Part shown: positions 1 through 9,172 of the stretch, in pieces | Layout of the letters: each line of letters starts with the position of its first letter | How positions within the stretch are numbered: the stretch's first letter is position 1 | Assembly (NCBI GenBank): GCA_947493495.1 | Contig: CANLRN010000026.1 | Coordinates: 1-50,507 of the forward strand | Direction of reading: 5' to 3' | Source of the DNA: an uncultured Aquimarina sp. | GTDB taxonomy: Bacteria > Bacteroidota > Bacteroidia > Flavobacteriales > Flavobacteriaceae | Length of the DNA: 50,507 nucleotides | Notes under the pieces: model-generated | Seen by the model: only the letters and a program-made list of their open reading frames with translations | Database searches by the model: none | Told to the model about the DNA's origin: nothing | Program-made: the position numbers and the translations under genes

Positions 1-74
1 GTTTATTTCATTTTTAACGATAAAATTTAAATAGGACAATTTGAAACGTAGAAGCTGCTTACCAGTTAGAAACT

Positions 75-341
75 TTATGTTACAGTAAAAAAATTTCTAT
101 GAATGCGGGTTAAAATACTTGAAATAGCTAAATTACGAAGCCGCGGATCTACTTCTAGATAATTATGGAAAATAGATTTTCCAATTCGTATCGTTAATCC
201 TAATAATACAAATGCTAAAAATCGATTCGCTCTTTTATACCCTTTTTTTAAAGTAAAAAGATAAAAACAAAGAAAAAGTGCTTGGATAACACCCAAACAA
301 CTAAGTACTAATATAATTCCTTGTTGAAGCATCTCGTACAA
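75..341 (-). pseudogene. Truncated N-terminus of a membrane AraC-type regulator
   Basis: The 88-residue product begins with a hydrophobic helix (about residues 8-28), then a KKGYKRANRFLA-like loop and a second hydrophobic stretch. This is the usual start of flavobacterial AraC-family regulators with an N-terminal multi-helix membrane sensor, which normally run to about 350 residues. Here the frame stops after only about two helices, and the 74 bases left to the window edge show no obvious continuation. I read it as a truncated or frameshifted gene. Sequence beyond the left edge could hold the rest in another frame. The family assignment is inference from the look of the first helices only. 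Confidence 0.45.
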
Positions 342-486
342 ATAACAATGATAAAAACATATACTTAGGTTAAAATTAAGTGAAAATCTTTTGCAATTTC
401 AATTATTTCCAGATTTTAGCTCACCTCCCAATCTACTCTACATTAATTTATAGGTGTTTTTAGGCTAAATTTTAAACTCAACTCAT

Positions 487-3400
487 ATGTCTTCGCAATT
501 TATTAAAATTACTATTCTTGCTATTTTTCTTTTGGGTATTCCTACTTCGATCCACTCTCAAACATATGATGAACAATTATACGATGCACTCGAATATCGA
601 TTAATTGGTCCGTTTAGAGGAGGTCGTAGTGCTGCAGTAACTGGAGTTCCTAGCGAACCCAATTTATTCTATTTTGGAGCAACAGGTGGTGGCGTATGGA
701 AAACAACCGATGGCGGTCGTAGTTGGACGAATATTTCTGATGGTTTTTTTGGTGGATCTGTAGGTGCTATTGCCGTTTCTAAAAGTGATCCCAATGTCAT
801 CTATGTAGGTGGTGGAGAAAAAACATTGCGTGGTAATGTATCTTCTGGTTATGGGGTTTGGAAAAGTGTAGACGCTGGGAAAACCTGGACTCAATCAGGA
901 TTACCTAAAAGCAGGCATATCCCCAGAATAACAATCCATCCTACGAATCCAGATATTGTATACGCTGGAGTATTGGGTAATATCTACAAACCCACTCAAA
1001 ATCGTGGAGTATATAAAAGTATAGACGGAGGAAAGACTTGGAATAAAATATTATTTGCTAATCAAGATGCTGGTGCTGTAGATCTAATACTAGATCCTAA
1101 AAATCCAAGAATCTTATATGCTTCTACCTGGAATGCCAGAAGAACACCCTATAGCTTAAGTTCTGGAGGAGATGGTTCTGCTTTATGGAAAAGTACTGAT
1201 AGTGGTACCACTTGGAAAGAAATTTCAAAAAACAAAGGTTTTGCCAAAGATACACTGGGGATTATAGGAGTAACTGTTTCTCCAGTTGATAGTGAAAGAG
1301 TCTGGGCAATCGTAGAAAACAAAGAAAAAGGAGGAGTTTATCGAAGTGATGATGGGGGAGAGACTTGGAGTCTATTAAATAGTGATCGTAGTCTCCGCCA
1401 ACGTGCGTGGTACTATAGTAGAATCTATGCTGATCCTAAGGATAAAGATGTGGTATATGTGGTTAACGTATCCTATCACAAAAGTAAAGATGGAGGAAAA
1501 AACTTTAGTAGTTCTAATGCACCTCATGGAGATCATCACGATCTATGGATAGCACCAGAGAATCCCCAACGTATGATTATGGGGGATGATGGAGGAGCGC
1601 AAATTACTTACGATGGCGGAGAAACTTGGAGCACCTATTATAATCAACCTACTTCACAGTTCTACAGAGTTACTACAGACAATCACTTCCCTTACAGGAT
1701 TTATGCAGCTCAGCAAGATAATTCTACCATAAGAATTAGCCATAGAAGCACTGGTTCTTCAATATCAGAAAATGATTGGGAATCTACAGCTGGCGGTGAA
1801 TCTGCCCATATTGCAGTAGATCCAAAAGATAATGATGTTGTTTATGGAGGTAGTTATGATGGGTTCTTAACTCGTATAAATCATAAAAATGAAACCATAC
1901 GATCTATTAGTGTATGGCCAGATAATCCTATGGGACATGGTGCTGAGGATATGAAATATCGTTTCCAATGGAATTTCCCTATTCTGTTTTCTAAACATAA
2001 TCCCAATAGACTATATACTTTTTCTAATCGCGTTCATATAACTGAAAATGAAGGGCAAAGCTGGGAAGTGATAAGCCCTGATCTTACCCGAAATGATCCG
2101 AGTAAACTAAAATCTTCTGGAGGTCCAATTACACAGGATAATACCTCTGTAGAATACTATTGTACTATTTTTGCTGCCGCAGAAAGCCCTATTAAAGAAG
2201 GGGTGCTATGGACAGGAAGTGATGATGGATTGGTACATATAAGTAAAGACGGTGGACAAAACTGGAATAATGTAACTCCTAGAGGAATGCCCGAATGGAT
2301 GATGATCAATAGTATCGAACCTAGTTCTTTTGATGAAGGCACTTGTTATATTGCGGGTACCCGATATAAACTTGGGGATTTTACACCTTATTTATACAAA
2401 ACTACTAATTATGGGCAATCTTGGACCAAAATTACTACAGGAATTGATACAGAACATTTTACCCGTGTACTCCGTGCAGATCCGAAAAGAAAAGGAGTAC
2501 TGTATGCCGGTACAGAAACAGGAATGTATATTTCCTTCGATGATGGTGCAAATTGGACATCTTTTCAGCTAAATCTTCCGATAGTCCCTATTACAGATTT
2601 AGCAATAAAAGATAATAATCTAATAGTAGCTACGCAAGGAAGGAGTCTATGGATTATAGATGATTTAACCGTTATCCATCAATTGAATACTACTATGAAA
2701 AATCAGGACTATGTACTGTTTAAACCAAAAGATACGTACAGAATGCGTGGTGGTAGTCAAAAAGATTCTAAAACTGAAGGAACTAATCATCCAGCTGGTG
2801 TACTTACATACTTTTATCTAAAGGATTTTGATAAAGAAAAGGACACCATTAGCCTCACTTATTTTAATTTAAAGAACGATACGATAAAGTTTTTTAGCAA
2901 CTTCGCTAAAGAAAAAAAGGATCAATTAAAAGATCTTAAAAAAGAAGGTAATCGATTTGCCTGGAATATGCGAGGAAATGGAGCAGAAAAATTAAAAGGA
3001 ATGATCTTATGGTGGGCCAATCTAGATGGACCAAAAGCAGTGCCTGGAAATTATAAAGTGAGTCTTACTATAAATGGAAAAGATGCTGCCGATCAAACCT
3101 TTAGTATCATAGCTGATCCAAGAGCAGAAGCTACACCTCAGCAAATGCAGGCGCAGTTTGATTTTATAACCAGTGTAAATAAAACAGTGGATAAAGCACA
3201 CCAATCCATAAAAAAGATCAGAAAAATCAATGATCAATTAAAGTCTTTTTCAAAACAATATAAAGATGATGAAAAAACAAAGGATTTAGTTACTAAAGCT
3301 AAAGACCTCCAAAAACAATTTGAAGAAATTGAAAAAGCGTTGTATCAAACTAAAAATCGAAGTAATCAGGATCCTTTAAACTTTCCAATAAAACTGACTA

Positions 3401-3597
3401 ATAAATTAGGGCATCTCAACTCATTAGTTGGAATGGGAGATTTTGGACCTACTGACCAGGATATTGTCGTAAAAAATGAATTGACTCAACAAATAGAAAA
3501 GCAATTACGTTTATTTGATAAATTAATTTCAGAAGAAATAAAACGTTTTAATACAGAATTCAACACTTTGCAACTTAAGTATCTTTTTGTAGAATAG
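487..3597 (+). CDS. Secreted Asp-box (BNR/VPS10-like) beta-propeller protein
   Basis: 1036 residues with an N-terminal signal peptide (about 1-24, ending at HSQ). Roughly eleven Asp-box motifs of the S-x-D-x-G-x-x-W type are spread over residues 70-730, for example TTDGGRSW, SIDGGKTW, SDDGGETW and SKDGGQNW. These mark the sialidase/sortilin-type beta-propeller often annotated in Bacteroidota as a glycosyl hydrolase or VPS10-domain protein. A DHHD-containing segment near residue 350 is typical of this group. After the propeller come a beta-rich segment (about 760-890) and a charged, helical, probably coiled-coil tail (about 900-1036). There is no T9SS sorting domain, so a periplasmic or outer-membrane location is likelier. 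The catalytic residues of true sialidases are not evident; the role could be binding, folding or hydrolysis. It is transcribed alone and ends at a strong terminator. Confidence 0.8.
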   Translation: MSSQFIKITILAIFLLGIPTSIHSQTYDEQLYDALEYRLIGPFRGGRSAAVTGVPSEPNLFYFGATGGGVWKTTDGGRSWTNISDGFFGGSVGAIAVSKSDPNVIYVGGGEKTLRGNVSSGYGVWKSVDAGKTWTQSGLPKSRHIPRITIHPTNPDIVYAGVLGNIYKPTQNRGVYKSIDGGKTWNKILFANQDAGAVDLILDPKNPRILYASTWNARRTPYSLSSGGDGSALWKSTDSGTTWKEISKNKGFAKDTLGIIGVTVSPVDSERVWAIVENKEKGGVYRSDDGGETWSLLNSDRSLRQRAWYYSRIYADPKDKDVVYVVNVSYHKSKDGGKNFSSSNAPHGDHHDLWIAPENPQRMIMGDDGGAQITYDGGETWSTYYNQPTSQFYRVTTDNHFPYRIYAAQQDNSTIRISHRSTGSSISENDWESTAGGESAHIAVDPKDNDVVYGGSYDGFLTRINHKNETIRSISVWPDNPMGHGAEDMKYRFQWNFPILFSKHNPNRLYTFSNRVHITENEGQSWEVISPDLTRNDPSKLKSSGGPITQDNTSVEYYCTIFAAAESPIKEGVLWTGSDDGLVHISKDGGQNWNNVTPRGMPEWMMINSIEPSSFDEGTCYIAGTRYKLGDFTPYLYKTTNYGQSWTKITTGIDTEHFTRVLRADPKRKGVLYAGTETGMYISFDDGANWTSFQLNLPIVPITDLAIKDNNLIVATQGRSLWIIDDLTVIHQLNTTMKNQDYVLFKPKDTYRMRGGSQKDSKTEGTNHPAGVLTYFYLKDFDKEKDTISLTYFNLKNDTIKFFSNFAKEKKDQLKDLKKEGNRFAWNMRGNGAEKLKGMILWWANLDGPKAVPGNYKVSLTINGKDAADQTFSIIADPRAEATPQQMQAQFDFITSVNKTVDKAHQSIKKIRKINDQLKSFSKQYKDDEKTKDLVTKAKDLQKQFEEIEKALYQTKNRSNQDPLNFPIKLTNKLGHLNSLVGMGDFGPTDQDIVVKNELTQQIEKQLRLFDKLISEEIKRFNTEFNTLQLKYLFVE

Positions 3598-3636
3598 TAC
3601 AATACGCTATAGAGTGTTTATAAGTAGAGAAAATAA

Positions 3637-3666
3637 AATTCCCCAAGGCAGAGTCTCGGGGGAATT
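3637..3666. terminator. Bidirectional rho-independent terminator
   Basis: Perfect 8-bp stem AATTCCCC / GGGGAATT with a 14-nt spacer and A/T-rich flanks on both sides. It sits between two convergent genes (ending at 3597 on + and 3754 on -), so it can serve both. Confidence 0.75.
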
Positions 3667-3753
3667 CTATTTATTAAAGTTTAAACCACTTCTATAAGAT
3701 AAATATCTCTTATATACACGAAAAGTCTTATTATTTTCTCCTTTTTAAGAATA

Positions 3754-5214
3754 TTATTCGCTACTATTCTTTACAAAACTCTTAGAATAACTTTCATTCT
3801 TATTATTCTTATTAGTTAATCGCAGAATATAAAAACCATCTTTTACCTGAGAAAGATTCATCGTATTTGTAGTAGTATCATAAATTTCTTTTTGTACTAT
3901 GGCTCCCATTAAAGATATTACCTCAACAAGATAAGTAACTGGTTTTTTAAAATTTATATTCATAATATCTTTAACCGGGTTTGGATATATCTGTAATTCA
4001 TTGTCATCATTCAGATCAATAACCGACAGTGTGTTTGAATCAGTAACAATTCCTTCATTATCTGCATCATTAACAATTAATTGTTTGTTTGTATTTTCAA
4101 ATCTCTTTAAATACATCCAAAATTTACCCTGTTCTCTTGTCAGCGTGTGACAAAGCCCCCAGGAAACTCCTGAAACTGGAGAAACATCTTCACTCACAGG
4201 GCGATAAAGTCCAGCAGCTTCGGGATAATCAGAACTATAATCCATTAGAACAAATTCATTTACTTTTCCTTTGATTTCAAAATTTACTGCATCTTCTGCA
4301 TACTGGATAGTGCCGAATTCTGGCCCATCTTGATGAAGCATCAGTGCAATTCCTTCTCCTGATTTCCATACACACACCTCGTGTCCTGTATTGGTAATTG
4401 GATTATATGGTGATTTAATAAATGGTCCTGTAGGATTATCAGAGATTGCTACACCCCACTTTACTTGTTTGTTAAGACCCCACACGCCTACACCACAAAT
4501 TGGAGTTTCGTTACCTTCTCCTTTATAAAAGAGGTGAAATTTGTTTTTAAAATATAATATACACGGATCGTGAACGGCATTATTATCAAAAACTGGAGTG
4601 TTACTATCTGTAGGTTCTAAAATAGGATTGTTCAATTTAGTCCAAGGACCGTGTGGAGATGTAGCACTTGCCATTGCTATCGTATTTTTTCCATAAATCC
4701 CTTCTATATTAGCTGCAGCTTGATATACTAAATAAAATATGCCTTCATGATAAAAAACTTCTGTAGTAAAAACTGAACGATGATCAAATGATCCTGCAGG
4801 ACCTCTCTCGACAGCAGGACCGTGTTCTTCCCAAGTATCTCCATCAGAGGAACTGGCATAATACAGATCATTTAAATCCCAAGGTGCGTTTTTACCAGGG
4901 CCATCTGTAAGGCTATAAGAGTACCAAACATAGTACTTCCCATCTACTTTTAAAACAGAACTAGGATCTCGTCTAGTAAATCTAACATTAGGAGCTAAAT
5001 CACCTTTTAGATTAAACCGATCAAAAGTAATATTCCATTCTGGATTGGAGGGTATTGCAACATTACAATTACCATTTTGATCATACTGTTCTAAACGTAA
5101 TGTTGCACTACTTTTAGATACTTGACCAGAAGCAACAAAAGTGATACATATCAAACCAAATAACAGGTTTGTTGTTTTTATCATTTCAATTTTAAATAGT
5201 TTATGAATCATCAT
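3754..5214 (-). CDS. GH117-like alpha-L-galactosidase family enzyme with T9SS sorting domain
   Basis: 486 residues. The body (about 55-390) reads like family GH117, the alpha-1,3-(3,6-anhydro)-L-galactosidases (neoagarobiose hydrolases): FDRF, RRDPSSVLKV, YYASSSDGDTWEEHGPAVER, DHRSV, AVHDPC, ISDNPTGPF, TGHEV and IQYAEDAVNFEI occur in the family order. By position, D83, D216 and the adjacent H278-E279 match the acidic and histidine catalytic residues known for GH117. A type A T9SS sorting domain follows (about 408-486, IYPNPVKD). Most studied GH117 proteins are intracellular or periplasmic exo-enzymes, so surface secretion is unusual. The start could also be residue 11 (position 5184), directly before the hydrophobic signal segment. 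No agarase or carrageenase adjoins it. Fold call strong, substrate unknown. Confidence 0.8.
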   Translation of the reverse strand: MMIHKLFKIEMIKTTNLLFGLICITFVASGQVSKSSATLRLEQYDQNGNCNVAIPSNPEWNITFDRFNLKGDLAPNVRFTRRDPSSVLKVDGKYYVWYSYSLTDGPGKNAPWDLNDLYYASSSDGDTWEEHGPAVERGPAGSFDHRSVFTTEVFYHEGIFYLVYQAAANIEGIYGKNTIAMASATSPHGPWTKLNNPILEPTDSNTPVFDNNAVHDPCILYFKNKFHLFYKGEGNETPICGVGVWGLNKQVKWGVAISDNPTGPFIKSPYNPITNTGHEVCVWKSGEGIALMLHQDGPEFGTIQYAEDAVNFEIKGKVNEFVLMDYSSDYPEAAGLYRPVSEDVSPVSGVSWGLCHTLTREQGKFWMYLKRFENTNKQLIVNDADNEGIVTDSNTLSVIDLNDDNELQIYPNPVKDIMNINFKKPVTYLVEVISLMGAIVQKEIYDTTTNTMNLSQVKDGFYILRLTNKNNKNESYSKSFVKNSSE

Positions 5215-5509
5215 TTTTAAGATTTAGGGCTTTTATTTATACAAACTAGCATTTAAATTCTTTTTAATTAGTACAACTGTGCATTTATATACAGTAAACT
5301 TACATCTTAATCTATGTGTCAAAATATTGTATTTTTTACATTAAATATTATGAATATGCAACAAAAGATCTAAAGAAACAATAATATTTAGTATTAGAAA
5401 AATATTTTTTATTAAAAAACCGTAGGCAGTTTGAGCTATACCCTTTAATAAATGCGTACTTTTAGAACCCATCTGTCATTTATATTCTTTCACTGTAACA
5501 TAAAATTTC

Positions 5510-5517
5510 TAACTTTG
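5510..5517 (+). promoter_or_regulatory. Candidate -7 box (TAnnTTTG) upstream of hemJ-like gene
   Basis: TAACTTTG matches the Bacteroidota -7 consensus TAnnTTTG and lies 49 bp before the start codon at 5567. No good TTTG -33 box is seen at the usual distance. The rest of the 5215-5566 gap is A/T-rich with no other gene; it must also hold the reverse-strand promoter of the GH117-like gene. Confidence 0.45.
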
Positions 5518-5566
5518 TTGTGTAGCACTTAATCTTGTATAATAATGATATTCTTTAGAAAAAATA

Positions 5567-6118
5567 ATGGCTGACTACTACAACTACATAAAAGCCCTGC
5601 ACCTTATTTTTGTTATCACTTGGTTTGCTGGATTATTTTATATTCCTAGATTATTTGTATATCAAATTGAAGCTTTTAGCAAACCTTCTCCCGAAAAAGA
5701 AATATTAGGCAAACAACTTAAACTTATGGCCAAGCGGCTTTGGTATATTATTACTTGGCCTTCTGGGATATTAGCCACATTTTTTGCTGTCTGGTTATTG
5801 GTATTACGACCAGGTATCTTATATAATCCTTGGATGCATATAAAATTAGGGTTTGTTGTCTTGCTTATTATATATCATCTTAAAAGTAATCATATTTTCA
5901 AGCAACTTCAAAAAGGAATTGTAAAGTGGTCGTCTAATCAAATGAGAATATGGAATGAAGGTTCCACAATTATTCTATTCGCTGTTATATTTTTAGTTAT
6001 CGTTCGAGATGCTATTAATTGGATATATGGTGTTATTGGAATTTTTTTATTTGCTATATTATTGATGCTAGGTATCAAGTTTTACAAAAGAATACGAAAC
6101 AAAAACCCTGAAGCCTGA
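5567..6118 (+). CDS. hemJ: HemJ/CopD-family membrane protein (putative protoporphyrinogen IX oxidase)
   Basis: 183 residues with about four to five membrane helices. The N-terminal motif KALHLIFVITWFAGLFYIPRLF carries the conserved histidine and arginine of HemJ, the membrane enzyme oxidising protoporphyrinogen IX to protoporphyrin IX in heme synthesis. MHIKLGFVV in the middle matches the second conserved histidine/lysine region. The length is typical for HemJ (140-180), with a slightly longer hydrophobic C-terminus. Related CopD copper-transport domain proteins share the fold, so the enzyme call is the more likely of two readings. It stands alone between the GH117-like gene (divergent) and yicC, with a TAnnTTTG box upstream. 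Confidence 0.7.
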   Translation: MADYYNYIKALHLIFVITWFAGLFYIPRLFVYQIEAFSKPSPEKEILGKQLKLMAKRLWYIITWPSGILATFFAVWLLVLRPGILYNPWMHIKLGFVVLLIIYHLKSNHIFKQLQKGIVKWSSNQMRIWNEGSTIILFAVIFLVIVRDAINWIYGVIGIFLFAILLMLGIKFYKRIRNKNPEA

Positions 6119-6236
6119 CTTTAAAGTATTGATGAATAGTATTACAATTCACGTTTTATATACCAATACTTAATACCATAATTAATTTTCTTAGCACTCC
6201 GTATTAAATAGCTATCACTAACTTCTTAGTTTTCCT

Positions 6237-6244
6237 TATCTTCG
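6237..6244 (+). promoter_or_regulatory. Candidate -7 box for the yicC-gmk-nadD unit
   Basis: TATCTTCG is a one-base variant of TAnnTTTG and lies 22 bp before the yicC start codon. No other strong promoter is seen before this three-gene unit. Confidence 0.35.
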
Positions 6245-6266
6245 TGCAACTTTTTAGCTTACTCTT

Positions 6267-7127
6267 ATGATCAAATCCATGACAGGTTTCGGGAAATCTA
6301 CCCTTCAACTCCCAACAAAAAACATTACAATTGAGGTAAAATCCTTAAATAGCAAAAATCTAGACCTCAATGCCAGACTTCCATCTCAATACCGTGAAAA
6401 GGAATTAGAGATGCGTAAAACCATTGCAAATGTTTTAGTTCGAGGAAAAGTAGATTTTAGCTTATTTATAGAAGTAACTGGAGAGGAAAATACGACCAAA
6501 ATTAATGAAGATATTGTACAAGACTATATCACACAACTTCAATCTATACACAATTCTGGGGACACGCTAGAGATGATGAAAATGGCAGTTCGTATGCCAG
6601 ATGCTTTAAAAACAGTACGCGCAGAAGTTAATGAAAAAGAGTTTGAAGCCATAAAAAAAGGTCTTAATGAAGCAATAGAAGCTGTAGAAAGTTATCGATT
6701 AGACGAGGGCAAAGTACTAGAAAAAGACTTTAATACCCGCATAAAAAATATTAGTAATTTACTAAATGAAGTTATCAAAATAGATCCCGAACGTATCGAG
6801 GCAGTTAGAGAACGATTATACAAAGCTATTTCTGAACTAAAAGAGCAAGTAGACGAAAACCGTTTTGAGCAAGAATTGGTATATTATCTAGAAAAATTTG
6901 ATATTACCGAAGAAAAAGTTCGACTTGCCAACCATTTAGAATATTTTACGACTACATTAAACTCTAAAGACTCTAATGGTAAAAAACTAGGGTTTATCAC
7001 TCAAGAAATTGGACGTGAGATTAATACCATTGGTAGTAAATCTAATTATGCCTCAATGCAACAAGTAGTAGTGCAGATGAAGGATGAATTAGAAAAAATA
7101 AAAGAACAGTTACTCAACATATTATAA
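6267..7127 (+). CDS. yicC: YicC family endoribonuclease/RNase adaptor
   Basis: 286 residues, the normal length for YicC (287 in E. coli). The family hallmark MIKSMTGFGKS opens the protein and fixes the start. The N-terminal half carries EVKSLNSKNLDLNARLP and the C-terminal part carries EKFDITEEKVRLANHLEYF and GFITQEIGREINTIGSKS, all characteristic. YicC proteins are implicated in RNA turnover in the cytoplasm. The gene is followed 37 bp later by gmk, an arrangement very common across bacteria, which supports both calls. Confidence 0.92.
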   Translation: MIKSMTGFGKSTLQLPTKNITIEVKSLNSKNLDLNARLPSQYREKELEMRKTIANVLVRGKVDFSLFIEVTGEENTTKINEDIVQDYITQLQSIHNSGDTLEMMKMAVRMPDALKTVRAEVNEKEFEAIKKGLNEAIEAVESYRLDEGKVLEKDFNTRIKNISNLLNEVIKIDPERIEAVRERLYKAISELKEQVDENRFEQELVYYLEKFDITEEKVRLANHLEYFTTTLNSKDSNGKKLGFITQEIGREINTIGSKSNYASMQQVVVQMKDELEKIKEQLLNIL

Positions 7128-7164
7128 AAGTATATCTCAAAGCAATATCAATTTCATACTATAA

Positions 7165-7737
7165 ATGAAACAAGGAAAACTTATAGTACTTTCGGCTCCT
7201 TCTGGTAGTGGCAAAACAACTTTAGTAAAATATTTACTCCATAAAGAGGAATTACATCTCGATTTTTCTATATCTGCTGCCTCTAGAGATGCAAGAGGTA
7301 CAGAAGTGCAGGGCAAAGATTACTATTTTTTATCATTACGAGAATTTAAAGATAAGATCAAAGCAGATGAATTTTTAGAGTGGGAAGAGGTCTATCGAGA
7401 TAATTTCTATGGCACCTTAAAATCCGAAGTACAACGTATATGGGACAAAGGAAAACATGTTATTTTTGATATCGATGTGGTAGGAGGGTTAGATATTAAG
7501 AGAATTTATCCCGACCGTACATTAGCAATATTTGTCAAACCACCAAGTATCGAAGAACTTAAAATTCGACTTAAAAAACGCAAAACCGAATCCGAAGATA
7601 AAATAAATATGCGTGTTGCTAAAGCCTCTACAGAATTAGCAACTGCACCTCAATTTGATGCTATTGTAACCAATGATGAACTCGAAAAAGCAAAAGTCGA
7701 GGTATATCAATTGGTAAAGAAGTTTATTTTGGGATAA
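7165..7737 (+). CDS. gmk: Guanylate kinase
   Basis: 190 residues. It phosphorylates GMP to GDP with ATP in cytosolic purine metabolism. The P-loop SAPSGSGKTTL lies at about residues 9-19, followed by the GMP-binding region (SISAASRDARGTE, GKDYYFLS, FLEWEEVYRDNFYGT) and IFDIDVVGGLDIK, ending with the lid (RLKKRKTESEDKINMRV). Length is typical. Note SAASRDARGTE in place of the usual SxTTRxxRxGE, a small variation seen in Bacteroidota. It is second in the yicC-gmk-nadD unit. Confidence 0.95.
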   Translation: MKQGKLIVLSAPSGSGKTTLVKYLLHKEELHLDFSISAASRDARGTEVQGKDYYFLSLREFKDKIKADEFLEWEEVYRDNFYGTLKSEVQRIWDKGKHVIFDIDVVGGLDIKRIYPDRTLAIFVKPPSIEELKIRLKKRKTESEDKINMRVAKASTELATAPQFDAIVTNDELEKAKVEVYQLVKKFILG

Positions 7738-7793
7738 AATTATTATGTTTATAAATATTCCCATCTTTATGGGAATGAAGAACACAGTTTTTC

Positions 7794-8375
7794 ATGAAAA
7801 AAGTAGGTTTATATTTTGGAACATTTAATCCCATCCACATCGGTCACCTAGCCATTGCTAATCATATGGCAGAACATTCTGATCTGGATCAGATATGGAT
7901 GGTCGTTACTCCTCACAGCCCCTTTAAGAAAAAAAGTTCATTACTTGCCAATCACCACAGACTAGAGATGATATATCAGGCAGTACAGTTTTATCCAAAA
8001 TTAAGATCCAGTGATATCGAATTTAAATTACCACAACCTAATTATACTGTACATACACTAACGCATTTACAAGAAAAATATCCTGATCATGAGTTTCATT
8101 TGATTATGGGAGAGGATAACCTAAAGAGTTTCCATAAGTGGAAAAACTATGAAGTAATCCTAGAAAATCATCATATCTATATCTATCCGCGCATCTCTGA
8201 AGGAACTGTAGAACATCAATTTAAGAAGCATCCAAAAATACATCGTGTTGAGGCTCCTATCATGGAAATCTCTTCTACTTTTATCAGAAAAGCGATTAAA
8301 GAAGGTAAAAACATTCGCCCGTTATTACCTGAAAATGTATGGCAATATATAGATCAAATGAATTTTTATAAGTGA
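7794..8375 (+). CDS. nadD: Nicotinate-nucleotide adenylyltransferase
   Basis: 193 residues. It adenylates nicotinate mononucleotide to form deamido-NAD in cytosolic NAD synthesis. The nucleotidyltransferase motif GTFNPIHIGHLAIA (about residues 9-22) and the C-terminal ISSTFIRKAIKEGK are both intact, with MGEDNLKSFHKWKNYE between them. Length is normal for the family. It is third in the yicC-gmk-nadD unit, 56 bp after gmk. The stop lies only 6 bp from the end of the convergent enoyl-CoA hydratase gene, with no hairpin between, so the two 3' ends may overlap as transcripts. Confidence 0.95.
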   Translation: MKKVGLYFGTFNPIHIGHLAIANHMAEHSDLDQIWMVVTPHSPFKKKSSLLANHHRLEMIYQAVQFYPKLRSSDIEFKLPQPNYTVHTLTHLQEKYPDHEFHLIMGEDNLKSFHKWKNYEVILENHHIYIYPRISEGTVEHQFKKHPKIHRVEAPIMEISSTFIRKAIKEGKNIRPLLPENVWQYIDQMNFYK

Positions 8376-8381
8376 TTAGAA

Positions 8382-9161
8382 TTACTTTCCAGGAAATATT
8401 GCTTTTCTTTTTTCTAAAAAAGCCGTAGTGCCTTCTTTAAAATCCAATGTTCCAAAGCAGTTACCAAATTCTTTTATTTCTGCCTTAAATCCATCGATTC
8501 CTTCTTTATAACCGGCATTCACTGCATCGATCGCTGCACCGATCGCTACCGCCGAATTTCGTGCTATCTTGCTCGCTAATTTTTCTGCAAGTGGTAACAG
8601 CTCTTCTTGAGATACGACATAATTTACCAATCCATAGCGCGATGCTTGTTCTGCATCAATCATCCCCGCAGTCATAATCATTTCCAAAGCTCTTCCTTTT
8701 CCTACTAATTGAGGCAATCGTTGTGTGCCTCCATAGCCAGGAATCACACCTAGAGACACCTCTGGCAATCCCATTTTTGCAGTATCACTGGCAATCCTAA
8801 AATGAGCTGCCATAGCCAATTCTAATCCTCCTCCCAGCGCAAACCCATTAATTGCTGCAAGTACTGGTGTATTGAGGTTTTCTACAAAATCAAACAGTAA
8901 CTCCTGCCCTTTTGCTGCTAACTCACTTCCTTTTTCGATCGAAAAATCAGCAAATTCACTAATATCTGCTCCGGCTACAAAAGCTTTTTCGCCACTCCCC
9001 GTTATGATAATTACTTTTGTAGTATTGTCTTTATCTGCAGTCTTAAAAGCATCGTGTAGCTCTTTTATTGTTTCTTTATTAAGCGCATTTAATTTTGCAG
9101 GTCGATTGATGGTAATGGTTGTAATCCCATTTTGATTTGACGTAAGGATATTGGTGTACAT
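8382..9161 (-). CDS. Enoyl-CoA hydratase/isomerase (crotonase family)
   Basis: 259 residues, typical for crotonases, which hydrate 2-trans-enoyl-CoA in fatty acid oxidation. The oxyanion-hole segment KAFVAGADISEF and the segment INGFALGGGLELAMAAHFRIA, with the first catalytic glutamate, are present. GLPEVSLGVIPGYGGTQRL carries the second glutamate. With both glutamates kept, hydratase activity is the best reading; the exact substrate is open. It is the last gene of a three-gene reverse-strand unit after the sensor kinase and the DUF6090-like gene, 11 bp from the latter, so co-transcription is likely. Confidence 0.9.
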   Translation of the reverse strand: MYTNILTSNQNGITTITINRPAKLNALNKETIKELHDAFKTADKDNTTKVIIITGSGEKAFVAGADISEFADFSIEKGSELAAKGQELLFDFVENLNTPVLAAINGFALGGGLELAMAAHFRIASDTAKMGLPEVSLGVIPGYGGTQRLPQLVGKGRALEMIMTAGMIDAEQASRYGLVNYVVSQEELLPLAEKLASKIARNSAVAIGAAIDAVNAGYKEGIDGFKAEIKEFGNCFGTLDFKEGTTAFLEKRKAIFPGK

Positions 9162-9172
9162 TCTTTATCTAT

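Noticed and set aside
487..3597. Calling the Asp-box protein a sialidase
   Set aside because: Asp boxes alone mark the propeller fold. The arginine triad, tyrosine and acidic catalytic residues of sialidases could not be identified.
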